Below, one piece after another: positions 29,301 through 36,502 of a stretch of 64,000 bases of DNA. Source of the DNA: an uncultured Ruminococcus sp. (GTDB lineage: Bacteria > Bacillota > Clostridia > Lachnospirales > Lachnospiraceae); contig CAKRLG010000001.1 in the NCBI GenBank assembly GCA_934359255.1, positions 62,001 to 126,000 on the forward strand. Reading direction: 5' to 3'. Below the pieces are notes generated by a model, which saw nothing but the letters and a program-made list of their open reading frames with translations, made no database searches and was not told where the DNA came from. Every line of letters begins with the position of its first letter. Within the stretch, counting starts at the first letter, position 1. Both the position numbers and the translations under genes were made by a program.

Positions 29301-29637
29301 TTTCCCTAATACGTTTTAGTTAATGTTGTTTATATTTAGTAAATTTATTTTCATTCCTTATACCATCACATTACTTGAAATAACAGAATTTGTCAACAAC
29401 ATAATTAGTTCTTCTTCCGTTTTTTTGTGTATAATATATATTTTTATCACTTTTGTATAATTTATCATACCTGTTATTTAGTAAATTTTACATAAAGAAA
29501 ATGAACTGTTTCATCATAAGGCAGTCCATTTTTTTAACCTTTAGTTAATTTATTTACCAGAACAATTGCTGTCCCTTTCCTATTCTCAACGAACTTAAGA
29601 ACTCTCTATGCAATCACTCTGTAGGAATCTGTAGAAA
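29301..29637. other. AT-rich intergenic region with four TTTAGTWAA motifs
   Basis: No gene is seen. The hexamer TTTAGT followed by AAA or TAA occurs at about 29315, 29335, 29477 and 29540, all on the plus strand. These could be operator sites for the lost or the intact LacI regulator, or simply chance in AT-rich DNA. A small hairpin with T-run (around 29503-29537) is also present. The lacZ promoter must lie in here or in the stub but is not clear. Confidence 0.35.
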
Positions 29638-29683
29638 CCCAAAATAATAGCAAAAGAAAATTTTGGGCTATTTTTTCGGAACC
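29638..29683 (+). terminator. Terminator-like hairpin
   Basis: CCCAAAAT pairs with ATTTTGGG around a 14-base A-rich loop and is followed by TATTTTTTC on the plus strand. No plus-strand gene precedes it, so it may be a remnant, or it may stop antisense reading from the left. Confidence 0.6.
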
Positions 29684-29694
29684 GGTAAAAAAGT

Positions 29695-29802
29695 TTACTC
29701 TCCTTTTTGTCTAATATTCTTCTTTAATATCCGCAGCAGTTTCTCAACGTGAATCGACTTTGCTATAAGATCATTCATTCCGGCTCCACAAGTAAAACAG
29801 AG
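29695..29802 (-). pseudogene. Fragment of a response-regulator receiver domain
   Basis: On the minus strand the frame reads CGAGMNDLIAKSIHVEKLL and then RILKKNIRQKGE before TAA at 29695. GMND-x-x-AK-P/S is the hallmark C-terminal end of receiver domains in hybrid sensor kinases. Only about 35 residues remain; the rest has been replaced by a terminator hairpin and the AI-2E transporter gene. The Pro normally found after the conserved Lys is Ser here. Confidence 0.65.
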
Positions 29803-29846
29803 GGAGATAATCATAGCCAGGCGCTGTGATTATCTCCCTCTGTTTT
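29794..29846 (-). terminator. Perfect 20-bp terminator of the AI-2E transporter gene
   Basis: AAAACAGAGGGAGATAATCA (29794-29813) is exactly complementary to 29827-29846, with a 13-base loop that can itself form a 3-bp stem. It carries T-runs on both strands and lies 38 bases after the transporter stop. Confidence 0.9.
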
Positions 29847-29883
29847 TCCATTTTTCTGTTGAAAAAGATCCAAATTTGATTCT

Positions 29884-31089
29884 TTATATTTTCTCCGTAT
29901 CGGCAGTTTCCGTTTCTGTATATTCCTCTATGTCTGTCGCTGTCACCTGTTTAATATGTTGTTTTTTCAGTCGCAGATACACAACTTTCCGAAAAATAGT
30001 ATAGACCACTGACAGCAACGGAATAAAAACAAGCATACCTACAATCCCCATAAGATTTCCGCCGATGGTAACTGCTGCCAGCACCCAGATTGACGGAAGC
30101 CCTACAGATTCGCCAACAACATGAGGATAAATCAGATTTCCCTCAATCTGCTGCAGCACCAGAAATACAATTATGAATATAATTGCCTGCTTCGGACTTA
30201 CCATAAAGATCAAAAAACTTCCTACAGCACACCCGATAAAAGCACCAAAAATAGGAATCAATGCTGTAAATGCAATCAAAACTCCGATCAAAAGTGCATA
30301 TGGCATCCTCAGAATACTCAACGTAACAACAAACATACAGCCGAGAATCACAGCTTCCAGGCACTGGCCTGTAAGAAAGTTTGCGAATGTCCGATAAGTC
30401 AGAGAACAGACTTTAAGAAATGCATTTGCTTTTTGTTTTGGAAGAAAAGCAAAAAGTACTTTTCTGATCTGTACATGCAGCTTTTCTTTCTGAAAAAGGA
30501 CATAGCAGGCAAAGGAGAAAGCAATGAAAAAGGTTGCCAGCCCGCTGACTACGGATCCCACTGCTGACATTGTTGTATTCATCATGTTTCCCGCACCATT
30601 TCCAAGCAAACTTATTCCCCATCTGATTGCCTGATCCGGTTTAAACTGCACCTGGTCTACCAGCTTCATAATTTCCCGGTTATCGTGAAAAAAATCGCGG
30701 ATCCAGATTTTAATCTGCGGAATAAAATCTGTGATATTTATCATCAAACTTCCCATCGTCTTCGTAAGCTGAGGAATCACGCCAATCATCACCAGTGCGA
30801 TCACGCCAACCACCAATACGATCGTGAGAAGCAGGCTGACCGGTCTTGCCAGTTTTCTCATTGCCTTATTTTCTTTTTTTACATTTTCAAAAATTTTCTT
30901 TTCCAAAAAGCTCATTGGCACGTTGATCACAAATACAATCGCTCCACCAAGTATAAACGGAAATACAATCTGCCATATTGTTTTCAACACATCAAGTACT
31001 ACATCAAACTTCCACAGAGCAACAACAAGAAATGCTGTAAACACAATAAGCTCCCGTATTTTTTTAATAGATAAATTACTTAAATCCAA
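29884..31089 (-). CDS. AI-2E-family transporter (TqsA/PerM-like)
   Basis: A 401-residue membrane protein with about eight spans. The conserved C-terminal part reads FGAFIGCAVGSFLIFMVSPK, then LEGN-type LQQIEGNLIYPHVVGESVGL, which is the family signature. Members export AI-2 or exchange ions; several clostridial ones act as Na+/H+ antiporters. The start is TTG at 31089 (MDLSNLSIKKIREL), chosen because AGGAGG lies 8 bases upstream. The transcript carries a leader with a seven-residue ORF and a terminator-like hairpin, so expression is probably attenuated. Confidence 0.92.
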   Translation of the reverse strand: MDLSNLSIKKIRELIVFTAFLVVALWKFDVVLDVLKTIWQIVFPFILGGAIVFVINVPMSFLEKKIFENVKKENKAMRKLARPVSLLLTIVLVVGVIALVMIGVIPQLTKTMGSLMINITDFIPQIKIWIRDFFHDNREIMKLVDQVQFKPDQAIRWGISLLGNGAGNMMNTTMSAVGSVVSGLATFFIAFSFACYVLFQKEKLHVQIRKVLFAFLPKQKANAFLKVCSLTYRTFANFLTGQCLEAVILGCMFVVTLSILRMPYALLIGVLIAFTALIPIFGAFIGCAVGSFLIFMVSPKQAIIFIIVFLVLQQIEGNLIYPHVVGESVGLPSIWVLAAVTIGGNLMGIVGMLVFIPLLSVVYTIFRKVVYLRLKKQHIKQVTATDIEEYTETETADTEKI

Positions 31090-31156
31090 TATCTTTCTCC
31101 TCCTTTTTCCTTATATTTATTCCTTGAATTTTTCCGGATAGTTACAAAAAATCACA

Positions 31157-31198
31157 TTAAAAAAACTCTTATTGCATATCAAATACTGCAATAAAAGT
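31157..31198 (-). terminator. Leader terminator before the AI-2E transporter gene
   Basis: On the minus strand TTATTGCA pairs with TGCAATAA around a 10-base loop and is followed by GAGTTTTTTT. It lies between the leader ORF MFGNLRL and the TTG start, about 70 bases before the gene, so it can act as an attenuator. Confidence 0.75.
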
Positions 31199-31245
31199 CC
31201 CCCCATTTTCCTGAAGTACCGGATGGCTCCACCGTACTGACGACA

Positions 31246-31269
31246 CTACAAACGCAGATTTCCAAACAT
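31246..31269 (-). CDS. Seven-residue leader peptide ORF (MFGNLRL)
   Basis: ATG TTT GGA AAT CTG CGT TTG TAG with TAAGGAG at an ideal distance and a promoter 25 bases upstream. Between its stop and the leader terminator lies a stem (GTACGG / CCGGTAC) with GTGGAGCC. The layout (promoter, tiny ORF, structured region, terminator, transporter) is that of a ribosome-mediated attenuator. Confidence 0.5.
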   Translation of the reverse strand: MFGNLRL

Positions 31270-31294
31270 AGGTTACTCCTTATAATTAGGTTTG

Positions 31295-31324
31295 ATTGTA
31301 CAATAATCTCTGTCTCCTTGTCAA
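31295..31324 (-). promoter_or_regulatory. Promoter of the AI-2E transporter transcript
   Basis: On the minus strand TTGACA (31319-31324), 18 bases, TACAAT (31295-31300). Confidence 0.75.
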
Positions 31325-31359
31325 TATTCATTTTTTTGAATATATACCAAACAGACGGA

Positions 31360-31388
31360 TGGTCATCCACCTTATAATGAGTTATACT
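31360..31388 (+). promoter_or_regulatory. Promoter of the second MATE gene
   Basis: TGGTCA (31360-31365), 17 bases, TATACT (31383-31388), about 55 bases before the ATG. It diverges from the AI-2E promoter only some 36 bases away, so one regulator could act on both. Confidence 0.55.
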
Positions 31389-31444
31389 ATGAGTATGAAG
31401 AGAACCGCTTCCAAAATTTTACATCAAAAAGGAGTATAGCACTT

Positions 31445-32836
31445 ATGACCATCAAAGAACTTTTCGCGCCGTCCGATATGACGGTGGGAAAACCCTGGGA
31501 GAAGATTGTAATTTTTACAATCCCCATGCTGATCGGCAATATCGCTCAGCAGCTTTACAACACCGTGGACAGTATTGTCATCGGAAAATACGTGGGCGAC
31601 AACGCCCTGGCGGCAGTAGGAAGCGCCAGCCCGATCCTGAACCTGCTTCTGGTACTATTTGTAGGTATCTCGGTCGGTGCCGGCGTTATGGTGTCTCAGT
31701 ATTTCGGTGCAAGACAACGGGAAGAGCTGTCCATGACCATCGGTAACTGCGTCACACTTACCGCCATTTCTTCCTTGATCATTATGTTTCTGGGCGCCGT
31801 CCTCTCGCGGCCGCTTCTGGAAATGCTACATACGCCGGATTCCATCATTGACTGGTGTACCTCTTATCTGGTCATTCTGATGGTCGGCTGTATAGGAAGC
31901 GCCTATTATAATATCCTCTGCGGAATCCTTCGTGGACTCGGCGATTCCATCTCGGCACTGGTTTACCTTCTGGTGGCAACCGTGTTAAATATTGTTCTGG
32001 ATATCGTCTTCGTTTCCCACTTTCAGATGGGTGTCGCCGGCGTAGCCTATGCAACAGTCATCGCACAGGCAGTATCCGCGATTCTCTGTTTCTGGAAACT
32101 GCTGCGGATGACAGATATCTTTGATTTCAAACTCCGCCATCTGAAGATGAAAAAGAAATACACACTGGAGATCATCCGGCTGGGTCTTCCATCCGGTATC
32201 ACCCAGGCCATCTTTTCCATGGCCATGGTTATCGTACAGTCTCTCACGAACAGTTTCGGTGAAATGGTCATCGCAGCCAATGTCATCATCATGCGTGTGG
32301 ATGGTTTTGCGATGATGCCAAACTTTTCTTTCGGAACTGCCATGACGACCTACGCCGGACAGAATGTGGGCGCACATCGCATGGACCGTGTGGAGCAGGG
32401 AGCCCGTCAAGGAACCGCCATTGCACTGGGAACCTCCGCCGTGATCACTCTTCTGATCCTGGTCTTCGGCAAAAACCTGATGGCAATCTTTACCGATACC
32501 TCGGAACTGGTAACTCTCAGTGCCAATATGATGAAGATACTTGCCGTTGGCTACCTTGCCATGGCCATCACTCAGTCCCTCTCCGGCGTCATGCGTGGAG
32601 CAGGTGATACCATGACCCCGATGTGGATCTCCATGATCACCACCGTTGTGATCCGTGTACCTCTGGCTTACGGTCTTGCTTTCCTCACCAGAACCCCGGA
32701 ACTTCCAAACGGAAGATATCAGGTACTGTGGATCTCTCTGCTGGTATGCTGGTGTATGGGTGCACTGCTGACATCCCTCTTCTATAAGAGAGGAAACTGG
32801 AAAAAGAAAGCGCTGACAGCCAATACGAACGCATAA
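31445..32836 (+). CDS. MATE-family efflux transporter (NorM/DinF-like)
   Basis: A 463-residue exporter with about 12 spans. It opens with TVGKPWEKIVIFTIPMLIGN and QQLYNTVDSIVIGKYVGDNA, the typical N-terminal repeat of clostridial MATE proteins; the second half begins IRLGLPSGITQAIFSMAMVI. AAGGAG precedes the ATG. It is unlike the MATE protein at 18120-19499 in sequence, so the two are separate subfamilies. Base composition is more GC-rich than that of the neighbouring decayed genes. Substrate unknown. Confidence 0.94.
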   Translation: MTIKELFAPSDMTVGKPWEKIVIFTIPMLIGNIAQQLYNTVDSIVIGKYVGDNALAAVGSASPILNLLLVLFVGISVGAGVMVSQYFGARQREELSMTIGNCVTLTAISSLIIMFLGAVLSRPLLEMLHTPDSIIDWCTSYLVILMVGCIGSAYYNILCGILRGLGDSISALVYLLVATVLNIVLDIVFVSHFQMGVAGVAYATVIAQAVSAILCFWKLLRMTDIFDFKLRHLKMKKKYTLEIIRLGLPSGITQAIFSMAMVIVQSLTNSFGEMVIAANVIIMRVDGFAMMPNFSFGTAMTTYAGQNVGAHRMDRVEQGARQGTAIALGTSAVITLLILVFGKNLMAIFTDTSELVTLSANMMKILAVGYLAMAITQSLSGVMRGAGDTMTPMWISMITTVVIRVPLAYGLAFLTRTPELPNGRYQVLWISLLVCWCMGALLTSLFYKRGNWKKKALTANTNA

Positions 32837-32838
32837 AA

Positions 32839-33006
32839 AATCACATTGAAAATATCATATCTGCGAAATGCAAGAGTAGGCGTTGTCTGTGTTTTATCTT
32901 GTATTGCTCCATGTTTTGTGGTTGTTGCAATTTTTGCAACAACCACTTTTTCATCCAATTCACCTGTTTCAAATATTTTGGCAAGATGACGGCTGATACC
33001 CGACAT
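32839..33006 (-). pseudogene. Fragment of a RhuM-family protein
   Basis: On the minus strand about 56 residues read GISRHLAKIFETGELDEKVV, then AKIATTTKHGAIQDKTQ. This matches the N-terminal part of RhuM-family proteins, where a helix-turn-helix is followed by F-x-x-GELDE and a QHGAxxGKTQ segment. No start with a ribosome site and no C-terminal half remain; the frame then runs into the MATE gene. It is a remnant. The inverted repeat at 32919-32946 is coding sequence of this fragment (codons for VVVAKIATTT), although it could now end MATE transcription because TTTTT follows. Confidence 0.65.
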
Positions 33007-33033
33007 ATCCAGTTCTCTCTCACATACTCTTAT

Positions 33034-33501
33034 TTAATCAGATTCAAATTCTCCCACAAACCACACTTCAAATTGTTCTGTATCTACTCCCATACACACA
33101 TTAACATTCGGTATTTCATTTTCATGGATTGCCATCCAGGTATCCATTACCAGTGCACCTGCTACGATTCCTTCTGTTACCACCTCTACATATTTTTCTT
33201 CCGTCTGAAACAGTTCCGGTTTCATCAGGAACGTGATGGTACAGGCATCATGGAGCATCAGTCCGGCATCCATGCTTCCCCCTCTGTAATTCTCAAACAA
33301 TGCATACAGCATATTCCCGGTTTTTCCACTGTCTCTCATCTTAAGAATATTTTCCCGGTGAAGAAGTGCCTTCTCTGTCACATCCAGTCCCAACATATTA
33401 ATTTTCACCCCTGACTGAAAGACGATTATTTCTTCGATTTTTTCCTTCACTTCCGGATACATCCAGAACCAGTTACCGCCACCTTCTTCGAGTGATCCGC
33501 C
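33034..33501 (-). pseudogene. C-terminal half of an inosine-uridine-type nucleoside hydrolase
   Basis: The frame gives GGSLEEGGGNW, then KINMLGLDVTEKALLHRENI and MLHDACTITFLMKPELF, which fit the C-terminal half of nucleoside hydrolases (the G-L-D-V-T and HD motifs). The N-terminal half with the calcium-binding D-x-D-x-x-x-DD motif is absent, a stop lies at 33505 in frame, and no ribosome site precedes the first ATG (33462). An intact family member lies just upstream (33631-34560), but the sequences are not close, so this is probably not a recent partial duplication. Confidence 0.75.
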
Positions 33502-33568
33502 AGTTTATTTCTGACGGTATCCTCCTGCGCAGCAATCACCAGTACCGCATTCTTAACTATGAAAAATT

Positions 33569-33626
33569 AGAAAAAGCTACAGAAAAGACCTGATTTTCAC
33601 AGGAACGTATTTCTGCAGCTTTTTCT
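33569..33626 (-). terminator. Terminator of the nucleoside hydrolase gene
   Basis: AGAAAAAGCT-x-CAGAAA pairs with TTTCTG-x-AGCTTTTTCT with one mismatch. On the minus strand a T-rich stretch follows. It starts a few bases after the stop at 33631. Confidence 0.8.
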
Positions 33627-33630
33627 TGCA

Positions 33631-34560
33631 TTATTTTCCTAATTTTGCAAACAAATCCTCAAACAGATTATCTCTCTTAACATGATACACATATTTGATA
33701 AAATGTCGATTCTGGTCGACTGCATACCGGGCATCATATTCCGGAATCGGACTGTGAATCAGGCAGTCTTCCATGAAGTCTCCGTCCAGCAGCCAGGCTA
33801 CTGCTGTCACATCCCAGATTGCTCTTGTCCAGGCTTCTCCACCGCCGCAGGCTTTAGCTTCTTTTATTGTCACATCCACAAGATAATCACAGAGTTTATT
33901 TTTCCCCTTTAGATGATATTCCAGTTCCGGGCCGCTTGTTGAAAATGCAGATACCACTCCCATACACGGTAACTGCACGACCGGCACACCACAGCCGAAA
34001 ATGATTCTTGCCCCTGCAACATCCTGATCCAGATTAAATTCTCTGTTATCCGGCCAGTGAATGGCATTTCCCCCGAGCCAGACCACCACGATCCGGTCAA
34101 TGATCTCCGGGTTCATCCGGATCGCTGATGCAACATTGGTAATTGCAGCAATTGCTACTACATACAAAGGATGCTCCTGTGAATATTCCATCGCTCTTTG
34201 TGCCAGATCCCTGGCCGCATCCGATTCCACCGGCTGTTCTTCCGATGGCATATATTCTTTTGATCCTTTGTATACAACTTTTTTCAGATCATCCCGCCCC
34301 AGAAGTGTCAGTATATTCATGATCTCCTGATAGCTTTTCTCCATCCCATCTGCCGGGCTGTCAGACTTTTCGTTGAAAAATGGAGCTGCATAAATCGCCT
34401 TCAGATCCAGTTTTTCATCTGATCGAATCAGGTAAGATAGTGCATACTGATCATCAATTTCATTAAATGTATCCGTATCAATGACTACATCCACTCTTCC
34501 CTGTGGCTTTCTCAGTCGACGGATCATTTTTTCATGATCATTTCTGTCTGTTTTTTCCAT
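33631..34560 (-). CDS. Nucleoside hydrolase (inosine-uridine type)
   Basis: A 309-residue enzyme that splits the N-glycosidic bond of ribonucleosides to base and ribose. The start is ATG 34560 (MEKTDRNDHEKMIRRL) behind GAGGAG; the longer frame would overlap the HAD gene and lacks support. Residues near 25-38, VDVVIDTDTFNEIDDQYAL, hold the D-x-D-x-x-x-x-DD metal site in a slightly lengthened form. VAIAAITNVASAIR and WLGGNAIHWPDNREFNLDQD follow as in the family; AWTRAIWDVTAVAWL replaces the usual HDP segment, so specificity may differ from IunH. It follows the HAD phosphatase gene in an apparent operon. Confidence 0.88.
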   Translation of the reverse strand: MEKTDRNDHEKMIRRLRKPQGRVDVVIDTDTFNEIDDQYALSYLIRSDEKLDLKAIYAAPFFNEKSDSPADGMEKSYQEIMNILTLLGRDDLKKVVYKGSKEYMPSEEQPVESDAARDLAQRAMEYSQEHPLYVVAIAAITNVASAIRMNPEIIDRIVVVWLGGNAIHWPDNREFNLDQDVAGARIIFGCGVPVVQLPCMGVVSAFSTSGPELEYHLKGKNKLCDYLVDVTIKEAKACGGGEAWTRAIWDVTAVAWLLDGDFMEDCLIHSPIPEYDARYAVDQNRHFIKYVYHVKRDNLFEDLFAKLGK

Positions 34561-34615
34561 TTTGTTCTCCTCGTCAGAAAAATATTTTTGTATGCGGCAA
34601 ATGTAGTTTTGTTTT

Positions 34616-35428
34616 TTAAAGCCTAGCCTTAGCCAGCCATCTAGCCACACCATCCTCATCATTGCCTCCAATAATTTCTGTGGCCGCCTGTTTTAATTCA
34701 TCAGATGCATTCGCTACTGCATAGGCCTCATCTGATATTTGAAACATGTCGATATCATTTGCAGCATCTCCAAAGGATATCACTTTTTTACATCCTAACT
34801 TTTCTTTTAACTGTAAAACAGCATTTGATTTGGATGCCTCCCTAGGCATAATTTCCAGCCATTGCTCTTTCGTATAAATATCCTGTTGGAAAACAATATG
34901 ATACCTATCTTTATACTTTTCAAAAAAAGGTTCCAGTTTCTCTTTTTCATCAATACATGTTACATAAAACATATTTCCTCGTTTTAAGTCTTCCGTATTT
35001 TGAACTTCTCTCCATCGTCGATCGCCTTTTCTTGTATTTAAAAAATCTCGCATTCCTTTCTTGCACTTCATCGGAATGAATGAAAAATATTCTACAGCAT
35101 CGATGTAAGAATATACTATTGGATATATTTCATTGTCAAATAGTTCTTCTAAAACCTCATGGATATCATTACGAAAATAATTTGAAATCAGAACCTCTTC
35201 TGTCACATTGTCAATAACAAAGGCTCCATTGTATACAATCAAAGGAATCTTTGCATGTAATCCCTTTGTAACCTTCTTAGCCGTCACATAGGATCTTGCA
35301 GTTGCATAGGAAAACAAAACTCCTTTTTTCGTAAGCTGGTTGATCACCTCGCATGTATACCCGGATACTGTTTCATCGCTTCTGAGCAATGTTCCGTCTA
35401 AATCAGATACATATAGACATTTCTCCAT
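34616..35428 (-). CDS. Cof-type HAD-IIB hydrolase
   Basis: A 270-residue phosphatase. The N-terminus LYVSDLDGTLLRSDETV holds the DxDGT nucleophile motif; later VIVYNGAFVIDNVT, then CKKVISFGDAANDIDMFQIS with the GDxxND metal motif, so all four HAD motifs are present with a C2B cap. Such enzymes dephosphorylate sugar phosphates, FMN or pyridoxal phosphate. It is probably the first gene of the pair with the nucleoside hydrolase, 55 bp downstream. A TATAAT is seen at 35493-35498 on the minus strand, but without a good -35 box. Confidence 0.93.
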   Translation of the reverse strand: MEKCLYVSDLDGTLLRSDETVSGYTCEVINQLTKKGVLFSYATARSYVTAKKVTKGLHAKIPLIVYNGAFVIDNVTEEVLISNYFRNDIHEVLEELFDNEIYPIVYSYIDAVEYFSFIPMKCKKGMRDFLNTRKGDRRWREVQNTEDLKRGNMFYVTCIDEKEKLEPFFEKYKDRYHIVFQQDIYTKEQWLEIMPREASKSNAVLQLKEKLGCKKVISFGDAANDIDMFQISDEAYAVANASDELKQAATEIIGGNDEDGVARWLAKARL

Positions 35429-35601
35429 ATAAGCTCCTTTCTATTGCTGGCAGTACTAAATTTCCGAATTTTATTATTTTTCTAATCCTTTGATTATATC
35501 ATTAAAATTGTACTATATTCTGTGGTTTTTGCAACAGCCACTTTCTCAAGTTATCGCTGCATTCACTAAGGTCTCGTGTTAGTTCATTGCCCACGTAAAT
35601 C

Positions 35602-35629
35602 AAAAAAGGGATCGGACGCATCCAATCCC
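35602..35629 (-). terminator. Terminator of the metG-tatD operon
   Basis: On the minus strand GGGATTGGA pairs with TCCGATCCC (one G-T pair) around TGCG and is followed by TTTTTT. Confidence 0.85.
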
Positions 35630-35716
35630 CTCAAGTACGCTCCGTAGAAACGCACCGCTATTCACACCGATAGTATACAAGACCCTGAGAAAAATGCAAG
35701 TTCTTTATATAGCAAT

Positions 35717-36487
35717 TTATTTCACTTTTGAAAAGACCCGGAAACTGTTCTTCCAGGTGACTTCTTCTACCTCTTCCTGTGACACGCCCTTAATCTCGGC
35801 GATTTTCTCCACCACATACGGAATGTTCAGCGAAGAGTTTCGTTTTCCCCGGTTGGGAACCGGTGCCAGGTAGGGGCTGTCGGTTTCCAGTAACAGAGAT
35901 TCCAGTGGTGCATACTCTACGACTTCCACCAGTTTTCTTGCATTCTTAAAGGTCAGGACACCGCCGATACCGAGGGAAAGCCCCATATCCAGGTATTCCC
36001 TTGCCATCTCTTTTCCGTATGAAAAGCAGTGTACCACACCGCCGATATCCCCGGCATGAAGCCGTTTCATGGTATCCAGCGTATCTTTTGCCGCATCACG
36101 GCTGTGGATGATAAACGGGAGTTTCTCTTCCCGTGCTACCTCCAGCTGCCGCTCGAACCAGCAGATCTGTTTTGCGTGGTTTTCTTTATCCCAGTAATAG
36201 TCCAGACCAATCTCCCCTACGGCCACCGTCTTTTCCATCCGGCAGATCTGATGCATCCGTTCGATTTTTTCTTCGTCCAGTGCTCCCACATCATCGGGAT
36301 GGACACCTACAGCTCCGTAGATGTACGGGTACCGTTCCATCAGATCCAGAGTACGGTTCCAGCCTTCTACTTCCGCGCATACATTGATCACTCTGCCGAT
36401 GCCCTGCGCAGGCAGGGCATCCAGCAGTTCTTTTCGGTCTTCGTCAAAAGCCTCATCATCATAATGTGCATGACTTTCAAATATCAT
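35717..36487 (-). CDS. tatD: TatD-family metal-dependent hydrolase
   Basis: A 256-residue TIM-barrel nuclease of the TatD/YcfH family. It starts MIFESHAHYDDEAFDEDRKE, with the H-x-H metal site, then VAVGEIGLDYYWDK, PFIIHSRDA, GVVHCFSYG and LLLETDSPYLAP, all family ligands. It lies 15 bp after metG on the same strand. The metG-tatD pair is common in Firmicutes. TatD proteins act as Mg-dependent 3'-5' exonucleases. Confidence 0.96.
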   Translation of the reverse strand: MIFESHAHYDDEAFDEDRKELLDALPAQGIGRVINVCAEVEGWNRTLDLMERYPYIYGAVGVHPDDVGALDEEKIERMHQICRMEKTVAVGEIGLDYYWDKENHAKQICWFERQLEVAREEKLPFIIHSRDAAKDTLDTMKRLHAGDIGGVVHCFSYGKEMAREYLDMGLSLGIGGVLTFKNARKLVEVVEYAPLESLLLETDSPYLAPVPNRGKRNSSLNIPYVVEKIAEIKGVSQEEVEEVTWKNSFRVFSKVK

Positions 36488-36502
36488 GTCGGTTCACACT
36501 TT

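Noticed and set aside
32919-32946. GTGGTTGTTGCA inverted repeat taken at first as a plain terminator
   Set aside because: It is coding sequence of a RhuM-like fragment on the other strand; any terminator role is secondary, so it was not listed as a separate terminator.
34561-34671. N-terminal extension of the nucleoside hydrolase
   Set aside because: It would overlap the HAD gene end, and ATG 34560 has a GAGGAG ribosome site.
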